Assembly (NCBI GenBank): GCA_030490835.1
Contig: CM059972.1
Location: 14,237,764 to 14,301,763 of the forward strand
Source of the DNA: Annona cherimola
Taxonomy: Eukaryota; Streptophyta; Magnoliopsida; Magnoliales; Annonaceae
Direction: 5' to 3'
DNA: 64,000 nt
The position numbers and the translations under genes were made by a program. The notes beneath the pieces were generated by a model. The model was not told where the DNA came from and searched no databases. It was given only the letters and a program-made list of their open reading frames with translations. Shown piece by piece: positions 57,241 to 64,000 of this stretch. Each line of letters starts with the position of its first letter. Within the stretch, counting starts at the first letter, position 1.

Positions 57241-57672
57241 GGAATCATTCTTTTTATACTTATAACAATTGTACATAATTTCTAATATACCTACAACATT
57301 TCATAAATTATCCTAAATTCCTCCCGTATCCACGCCGTTAAAACCACAGTTATCTATCCCATTGGAAATACGATTTTGCCATTTTAATTTTTTTCTACTT
57401 AAAATAAATCAACCTTAATATGAATTTTAAGTTATTTAATATCTTGTGTTAATTTACTACCATTAATTGAGTTATGTTAAGATTAAATTATCTTAATTAA
57501 AAATTTTCAAATGAGCAAAATCGTCTTTTCAATGGGGTAGAAAATAGTGGTTTTAACGGCGTGGGTATGATAAGAATTTAAGATGAAATATTATGAGTAT
57601 AAAAGAAATTTACAAAATATTGTGAGCAATTAAGAATTATGTGCAATTATTATGGTATAAGAGGAATTATCC
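57241..57672. mobile_element. fold-back MITE, end type E, copy
   Basis: The left end GGAATCATTCTTTTTATAC and the right end GTATAAGAGGAATTATCCC are related inversely. The interior matches 42143-42611 (AACCACAGTTATCTATCCC, TCGTCTTTTCAATGGGG). Confidence 0.75.
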
Positions 57673-57689
57673 CAATTCTTTTATAAAAA

Positions 57690-57905
57690 AGTTATTCATA
57701 AAAATGTTATCAAAAGTGTAGGTAACATATAAATCGAATTTTGCTATTTTTGAAAGTGTGTATATATATTTTTTGAATTTTAAACGTCAGTATTATGGTC
57801 ATTTTAATCCTGTGATTGAAAATTTAAAAATATATACGTACACATCGTCAAAAGATTCACAGATTGAATATAGATTTAGATAACAGTTTTATGAAAAAAA
57901 AAAGT
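57690..57905. mobile_element. core-sharing fold-back element, degraded
   Basis: A core-like GTAACATATAAATCGAATTT and TTTTGCTATTTTTGAAAGTG lie in the left arm. The right arm returns through TTTAAAAATATATACGTACA and ATATAGATTTAGATAACAG. Confidence 0.5.
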
Positions 57906-58662
57906 GAATTTGAACCGGTCGGAAATGTGATCGGTGCCGTAGATATATAGACAATGTCAAATTGTCAATGGCTTAGATAAAGTGGGGACCACTCGAAATA
58001 GGGTTGGATTAGATATGGTTGTCGAAGGCACAAAGGGAGGCGCATGCGATTGCGTGCAGAGACGCGCGCCGAAATCGCGTAAAAGGTCCTCCACTTCTAG
58101 ACGCTCTAGGACGAGATTGGTTACCCACCACTTCCGTTCTGTACCGCCTCCCATCCTCTCGTGGCTTATCCACAAACAGCGCTAATTGCATGACTCATAA
58201 TTTCTCCCCACCCCTTCTTTTTATATTATTATTATTATTCTTAGTTTATTTATTTATTTATTTTTAATATAGATGTCACATGCAACCCGTTGGACCCTGC
58301 GTCGCCATCCACCTAACTTGGGTATCTCCCGACATGTCATGTGCCCGGTACATTTGGCTTGCCTGATTAGCAGGCCCCACCAAACAGCGGCATCTACCTA
58401 CTCATCACGCGAACTAGCTTGTATCTTGTTATATGTCAGTGGGTTTGCAACTTCGCGTGTGCTCGCTTACAACCACATGGTCCGTAGACTCCATTCGCTT
58501 CGCACGATAGGCCGTAAGCTATACCATTTGGTGGACCGCAATTTAACTGCTGCAAACATATGAATTGTGATTTATTTTTTTATTTCAGAAAAATAGTTAT
58601 ATGTATAATTGTTTTAAATTGACAGGCATTCCAGCTGGCTCCCAGAACTCCAATGTAGAATC
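57906..58662. other. GC-richer intergenic block
   Basis: Overlapping frames on both strands at 57957-58267 and one at 58273-58563, none with a domain. No splice pattern or promoter supports a gene. Confidence 0.35.
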
Positions 58663-58836
58663 AATGTTTTTAAAATCGGACCGGTAACTGAATCGGTTTT
58701 GTGACCGGTTCCCGGTTTTTCCGGTTCAACCGGATCGAACCGGTGGTCGAACCGCGGTTGGACCGGTAACACTGACGAACCGGGACGTGACCGGTTCATG
58801 GTCCGACCGCCCGATTCAGTCCGGTTTTCAAAACAG
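58663..58836. mobile_element. small MITE rich in ACCGGTT words
   Basis: The left end AATGTTTTTAAAATCGGACC and the right end GTCCGGTTTTCAAAACAGT are near-complementary, and the inside contains about nine CCGGTT/AACCGG words in both orientations. About 174 bp, no coding. Confidence 0.68.
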
Positions 58837-59029
58837 TAGAATAGTTTTGGTACACGGACTTGGAAATAGCCCCCCTTCAGTCCTATAGGCTATTGGTGAA
58901 ATGAGAAGGTCCTGTCCCAGCTGAATGGCTAGTAGAGTTAGTAACATTGTTCCGGCCCCTGGAGTATATCTCCTTTTCCCTCATGTCTTGAGTTAGAAAA
59001 ACTCTTCTTCAATGTCATTTTCAATATAT

Positions 59030-59260
59030 TAATGGTTGATATAAAATACACATCATCTATTATATTTAATATAATTTATATTATCATATAAACCTTTTCG
59101 TTTATCTAATATTATTGTGCATGAGCTTTATTTGCAAGTGTATACAATCAATGCAATAAAATGATTTAATACTAAATATTAATTTTGAAATTATGTTTTC
59201 AACATCTAAATTATTTAAAATATTATTACGACGCAGATAAATAATGATATAAAGTATTAT
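59030..59260 (+). repeat. AT-rich dispersed repeat I, copy 3
   Basis: It shares ordered blocks (ATCTATTATATTTAATAT, CAATAAAATGATTTAATAC, TTCAACATCTAAATTATTT) with 3700-3995. Confidence 0.45.
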
Positions 59261-60426
59261 TACATACTTATATATGTAAATAGATTTAAGCATTTTTTAT
59301 AATTATACTTGAAAATATATATTTTTTTAGCAAATGTGACCTATGCAATATTTGATTTAGATAAATTTTGTCTCTTAGCTAAACAAATCATATTAAATGT
59401 AATGAATGGAATGAATTTTCTATCAAACATTAAGATATTGAAAATGAAATGATATATGAAATTGTTTTTATGTAACCTAGTTAAATACCCACCAAGAACT
59501 CTTTCTTATATCTCTACACTGATATCATCACACACATTTTGACTAGAGAGATTAACTTATATCATAAATAAGGAAAAATTTAAATAAATTTAGATTTGGC
59601 TTTGATAGTATGTTGAGATGAGCTAATTTTATATTAAAATTACTATTCGAATTAAAAAAAAAATTTATTTCAACATATGTAAATTAGAAATTCTAAGGAA
59701 CTGTTTGATGGAAAGAGGGGTAGGGAGGAAAACAAACTTAACACCTCTCTTCTGACATTTTTAGTTAATAATTTAACATTTTAACTATCTTATTTTTTCT
59801 ATTTTGTGTTCCTACATTTCAATCATTTTATTATACAATTACCCAAGTCATCCTCTACCACAACATATCACTTTTATACTTTTCGAAAATCTGACTACTC
59901 ATCTCCTCCCTATCCAGGTTACATACCCAAACTCACCAGGGACTTATACCCACACTAAAAGTCTATAATAGTATCCTAATCTCACCATGCCTTCTTGTGG
60001 ATGCATGCAAGATTGAAGGTTGGAAGCTACTAACCATTTGGTCTTCCTCTCCAAAATTTTTTCATATGAATTTTCTTCTTTCTTCTTCTACTGAGCTTCT
60101 AATTTTGGACCCTCAGGTGCCTACCTGATTTAAGGGAGGTTAAATGCCCTTTTTTAATAGATAGATTACAGTTGGAAACATAAAAACCGAAATCCTGTTG
60201 TCGTATATAACCTTCATTTTCGATCCAATGTGGACCGTTAAATGTGCTTTTTGTGAGTCTACAAAGAGTAGGATTGGTAAATCATGTACCCCCAATTTGT
60301 TATCATGATTTTCTATACGCCAGTCATATATGACTCATGACCCCACAATTTATTATTATTATTTTTTTCCAAATTCCGGGATTGGAAAGAAGAATTGGAC
60401 AACTACTCAAATTTTGTATTCTTCTC

Positions 60427-60453
<27 letters not shown>
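60427..60453. repeat. (GA)n microsatellite
   Basis: About thirteen AG units. Confidence 0.95.
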
Positions 60454-60458
<5 letters not shown>

Positions 60459-60611
60459 ATACTGAATTCAAATATATCTCGACAGGTGAATTAAACGAAA
60501 GAAGGCGAAGAGAGAACAATCAGTATGTAAGTAGTTGTATTATATGCCACATAATTACAGAAATAGATGATGATGAAAGACAAACGGATGGAGAGATGTC
60601 GTTCTGTTGCC

Positions 60612-60636
60612 CATTCATTCATTCATTCATTCATTC
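60612..60636. repeat. (CATT)n microsatellite
   Basis: Six CATT units, just downstream of the MYB stop codon, likely within its 3' untranslated region. Confidence 0.9.
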
Positions 60637-60677
60637 CCTGCAAGAGGTGAATCCAATTCGATTCAAGTCCCCTCCCC

Positions 60678-61476
60678 TCACTTCATTTCCAGGCTTCTGT
60701 AATCCAACAAGCCTGTCTTGAGTCCCAAGAATCCCCCACCACAGCTACAGTCCTCGCTCTTCTGCAACCCTAAACTGCAAGCAAAACAGAGGCTCTTCCC
60801 GCTCTTCATTGGCTCCTGCTGATACTGGCACGAAGGTGGGCTGATGCACAAATCCAAATTCAGGTCCGGGCATCGAATTGCAGGCTCCTGGCTGCTTATC
60901 TTCACTTCCACCGCTCTCTCGAAGGCCCCCACCTTCCCCTCTTCGTTCCCAAACGAGATGGTCGTCGTCGTCGTCACTTCCGATGCTGGCTCGTGCAGAG
61001 GCCGATGCGTGGCTGGGTCGACTCCCCTGCTCAGCAACTTCCTCCTGATGTGGGTGTTCCAGTAGTTCTTGATTTCATTGTCGGTTCTGCCCGGAAGCCT
61101 CCCTGCAATTAGCGACCACCTGCCATCATCAATCAATCCGTTCGAATTAGGAATTAATTAATTAGTTAAAATTTACAGGAGAGAATGTGACGTGAATCCA
61201 GTAAATTACATACTTGTTGCCCAAAAGGCTGTGTAGTTTGATGATGAGCTCGTCTTCTTCTTCGGTGAAATTGCCCCGTTTGAGATCGGGACGCAGGTAG
61301 TTGATCCATCGGAGGCGGCAGCTCTTGCCGCATCTGAGGAGGCCGGCGGCCTTCGGAAGAGACCTCCAGCAGCCTTCGCCGTGGACGCGTATGTGGGCTA
61401 TCAGCTTGTCGTCTTCTTCCTTGGTCCATGCGCCCTTGTTCGTATGAGCTTTCTCGCAGCATGGAGATCTACCCAT
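60678..61476 (-). CDS. MYB4-like: R2R3-MYB transcriptional repressor, subgroup 4 (MYB4-like)
   Basis: Two exons, 61214-61476 and 60678-61119, with a 94-bp GT-AG intron that splits codon 88 after LLGNK, giving 234 residues. R2 (13-63) has Trp17, Trp37 and Trp57. R3 (66-114) has Phe70, Trp89 and Trp108. The bHLH-interaction signature [DE]Lx2[RK]x3Lx6Lx3R is intact in R3. After it come the C1 motif ([13 protein letters not shown], 117-128), the EAR repression motif LNLDL (174-178), a C-x2-C...C-x-C cysteine motif (199-214) and a C-terminal [12 protein letters not shown] block. These are the hallmarks of MYB3/4/7/32, which repress phenylpropanoid genes. The start MGRSPCC is the family's canonical start. 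In-frame upstream ATGs at 61560 and 61551 would add an Arg/Glu tract and are probably leader sequence. Which subgroup-4 member it is cannot be told here. Confidence 0.95.
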
Positions 61477-61508
61477 GACTTCGTTTTTCTTTTCCCCACT
61501 TTCCCAAT

Positions 61509-61531
61509 CTCTCTCTCTCTCTCTCTCCCTC
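61509..61531. repeat. (CT)n tract in the MYB 5' leader
   Basis: A CT run on the plus strand, hence GA on the coding strand, between the TATA box and the MYB start codon. Such GA/CT tracts are common in plant 5' leaders. Confidence 0.85.
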
Positions 61532-61581
61532 TCCTCCTCTCCTGCTATCATTAACCGCACTTGGGGAGGTAGGAGATGATG

Positions 61582-61588
61582 TTTTATA
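61582..61588 (-). promoter_or_regulatory. TATA box of the MYB gene
   Basis: TATAAAA on the minus strand, 106 bases upstream of the MGRSPCC start. This puts the transcription start near 61550-61560 and argues that translation begins at 61476. Confidence 0.6.
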
Positions 61589-62798
61589 GGCGTTTGACTA
61601 AAGAGGGTCCATCCAGCCTTTCTGCTTCTAGACGCGAGTTGGTGGGAAAAAAAGGGAAGTGACTGGCTGGTGGCCTCTCCATGATATTACATCATAACCA
61701 TATAATATGAAGTTTTTTTAAAATAAAAAATATATGTAGAAATGATAAGGACGTAATAGTTCATAATCCCTTGGCTAAAAGAGTTCTTAAAGCATTGGAA
61801 GACAAGGCGTGATTCCGGCCTTGTTGGGCTCCTTTTAACCCAACCCCCACCTTCACTGACCTTTAATCTAGGAATCTGTCACTTGTTATTTTATCATTTT
61901 ATGTTGGTGGGCCAGCAGCCAAAAAAAGGGGGAGCTTTTGCTGATTACTCTGGCAAAACAATGTTGTCCCAGCTCAAGTGTGATGTTTATATTGGTAAAT
62001 CATAATCTTGGGGTGCAATGCTGAGAGCTTGTGATGAGCAAGCAGGCCCTTTTCTTTAAATTCCAAGATTGGTGGTTGGCGGACATGAGAGAAGGCCTAG
62101 GAGAGGAAGAGTAGCATCAGTGGCGCCCCCAAGTGAGTCTGAATAATCAGAGAAGTTGCCATGTTTTAATCAATCTGTTTTTAGGGGATGGACCAACCGT
62201 CCACATCCACATCTATGATTTGGATGGTTTAATATTGGGAGTTTATTCAGTGGGAAATCTCCAGTGCAGAGTATCAAACATGGCTTTCTTCATTGCTTTT
62301 TTACAGTTTGCTTCCCATTGATGGATATTATAATTATTTTCCTTCTTATCATTAGGAAACTCGAGGGCATGTCCTTACTCCTCATAGCATACTTGATATT
62401 TTATTGGTGGTTTATTTTTATAGGTGGTCATTGATAGTTGAAGTAGAATATGACTGACTTTAGGTGGAAGTTTTGGAGAAGTGGAGAGAGAAGGTTATAT
62501 TACCTTCTAGAAGGCTACTTGAAAAGAAGAATGGTTAGAGAGAGAACTGGGGAATGGTGGAAATTATATGCTTGGAATGGTGCGTGGACATTAAAGTTGG
62601 TACACCTCTCGTTTTTTTTTTTTTTTTCCTTCAAATTTCCTTTTAGAAACACGATTTTGGTTGGTTGGGTGTTCAGGCATGAAATCGCCTTTCTTTCTTG
62701 ATGCCTGCAATCATAACCTTCTCAGGTACTCTTAAGTATGTGGGAAAGATAATTGGACAAAAACTTGAATTATTCTATTAATCATATTTGATGTTATG
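61589..62798. other. upstream region of the MYB gene
   Basis: Mixed DNA. Frames at 62133-62321 and 62450-62701 show no domain. The proximal promoter would be 61589 to about 62000. Confidence 0.4.
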
Positions 62799-63039
62799 GG
62801 GGTGTTTGTTTATCTAAAAAATTTTCATTCTTCATAATTACTTAATTTTTAATTATTTATTCATTTTTCCTATACAATTATTTTTACTTTTCAACTTTTT
62901 TACACAACTACTAATATACCTAACCTATGTATTTTAACTTGATTTTTTTAAATTCTCGTTATTACCTTATTATATCATATATTTTCTTCCATTTTAAAAA
63001 TTTTTCATTAAAAGTTTGATCACTTTCTAAATGCACCCT
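62799..63039. mobile_element. Tourist-like MITE copy
   Basis: It starts GGGGGTGTTTGTTTATCTA, ends TTTCTAAATGCACCC, and has the Tourist-like body shared with 10723-11015 (TTTTTCCTATACAATTATTT). The target duplication is not clear. Confidence 0.65.
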
Positions 63040-63109
63040 GTATTTGAAAGTACATATTAGTCCGACATCTGAATTTCACTTTTCTAAAATTTTTTAAGTA
63101 AAATAGCTA

Positions 63110-63345
63110 AGTACATTGGAGCTTGATTATATACATTGTGATGTATTTTAGACTAAAATACGATATTTATTTATTTCTACACTTAGTTATATTTTTTATT
63201 TTTCTTTATAAAAATATTTTTCTAAGTATATTCAATCTATATACAAAGTTTTGCCATTTTATAATACTTTTAAATATTTATTTTAAATTTTTTAAAAGTC
63301 AAGTTTTTAAGGGTAAAAAATAACTTCAATTTCGAAGAGTGAAAA
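63110..63345. mobile_element. core-sharing fold-back element, left arm
   Basis: TTCTAAGTATATTCAATCTA and AAGTTTTGCCATTTTATAAT reproduce the shared core, most like 43761-44189. The right arm is not present before 63349. Confidence 0.5.
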
Positions 63346-63348
63346 TGT

Positions 63349-64000
63349 AACGCCCAATTCATAGAAATACTCAATAACTAATCAATGCGAGCTACACACC
63401 CTAAGAAAAATTCACCAGCATCTCCCCATAATATACAAGGGGTAATATGGAATACATGACCTGATATTCATAAACATTCCAATTTGTAACATTCAATTCT
63501 ATATTTATATACTTACATCTTCATATAATAAAGACATTCATATAAAAAGAAAATCATTGAATGCTACCCATACACATCAGGCAAACCTAATGATCATGCA
63601 TATGTGCATCCACAAAGGTTATAATCCAATCCAAAATAACAAATACAATTGCTTATCAAAGTAAATCCATCTCAGTAACCGTTTACATATACGAATATCA
63701 AAAGAGCACAAGTTTTAAAAGAACTGAAATTAAAGTTGATGTGCTATGTCTCCCAAATGTGATCTTCAACTTGTCCCATCTTGAAGTTCTCCACCTAGCT
63801 TGTGATCTAAAGGCAAAATAACAAACGTATGAGTCTAAATAGACTCAGCAAGTAGATAGTGGTTAGCACGAAGTGAAAATAAGCAAATTCTGGATGCACA
63901 TGTCGTTTTCATAATAAGACGTATGGGTCTAAACACCCACTCCCAAGATCATATGCATAAAACCACATATAAATAAAAGAACACGAACAATCCTCCACTC
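63349..64000. repeat. possible edge of another LTR retroelement
   Basis: It begins TGTAACGCCC, a start seen in many plant Ty3/gypsy LTRs. The following 650 bp is non-coding and A-rich with no gene. The matching LTR, if any, would lie beyond the window, so this is a guess. Confidence 0.25.

Larger units (their letters stand above)
58837..60677. other. intergenic DNA downstream of the MYB gene
   Basis: AT-rich. It contains repeat I (59030-59260), a (GA)n run and a (CATT)n run, and near 60500-60677 probably the 3' untranslated region of the minus-strand MYB gene. Confidence 0.45.

Noticed and set aside
59700..59945. Possible Tourist-like MITE
   Set aside because: Some phrases resemble the Tourist-like body, but neither terminus nor a TAA/TTA duplication can be seen.
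60395..60721. 108-codon plus-strand frame with an Arg/Glu repeat
   Set aside because: It is created by the (GA)n microsatellite and the (CATT)n run and extends antisense into the MYB exon.
1..64000. tRNA, rRNA or snRNA genes
   Set aside because: The only polymerase III-like boxes found belong to SINE-type elements; no cloverleaf-forming tRNA or conserved rRNA segment was recognised by eye.

Overview
This is nuclear DNA from a flowering plant. Three genes have plant-type GT-AG introns and plant-specific protein families, and the intergenic space is very AT-rich and packed with plant-style transposable elements: fold-back MITEs, Tourist-like and hAT elements, tRNA-derived SINEs, L1-type LINEs and a Copia-like LTR element. 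I cannot name the species from the sequence alone.

Three protein genes are well supported. A nine-exon gene at 9328-14466 (+) encodes a 284-residue ascorbate peroxidase with a C-terminal membrane anchor and basic tail, the peroxisome-membrane APX3 type. Converging on it is a four-exon gene at 15130-16874 (-) for a 472-residue TPR protein of the MS5/POLLENLESS3-like (SDI) family. A two-exon gene at 60678-61476 (-) encodes a 234-residue subgroup-4 R2R3-MYB repressor (MYB4-like) with the bHLH-interaction signature, C1 motif, EAR motif, cysteine motif and C-terminal motif all intact. I see no functional link among the three.

The rest is repeats. 1-9200: fold-back elements, a partial LINE with a local tandem duplication, and a SINE. 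17300-23250: fold-back elements and a hAT-type non-autonomous element with a Tourist-like MITE inside it. 23744-28365: a non-coding Copia-like LTR element carrying a 1.7-kb hAT-type element with a perfect 8-bp target duplication. 30690-37305: an antisense LINE fragment, a SINE-like piece and a nearly full-length L1-type LINE killed mainly by Trp-to-stop changes. 37300-60400: many fold-back elements, some nested, antisense SINEs and a small gag relic, with a few GC-richer stretches of unknown role. 61500-64000: MYB promoter, a Tourist-like copy, a fold-back copy and perhaps the edge of another LTR element.

I found no gene cluster that looks like a new multi-gene system. The most unusual structural signal is a set of about fourteen long-hairpin elements that share one internal arm but have different outer ends. 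Next come the nested insertions, which can be ordered from target duplications and empty sites, and the transition-biased decay of the LINEs.
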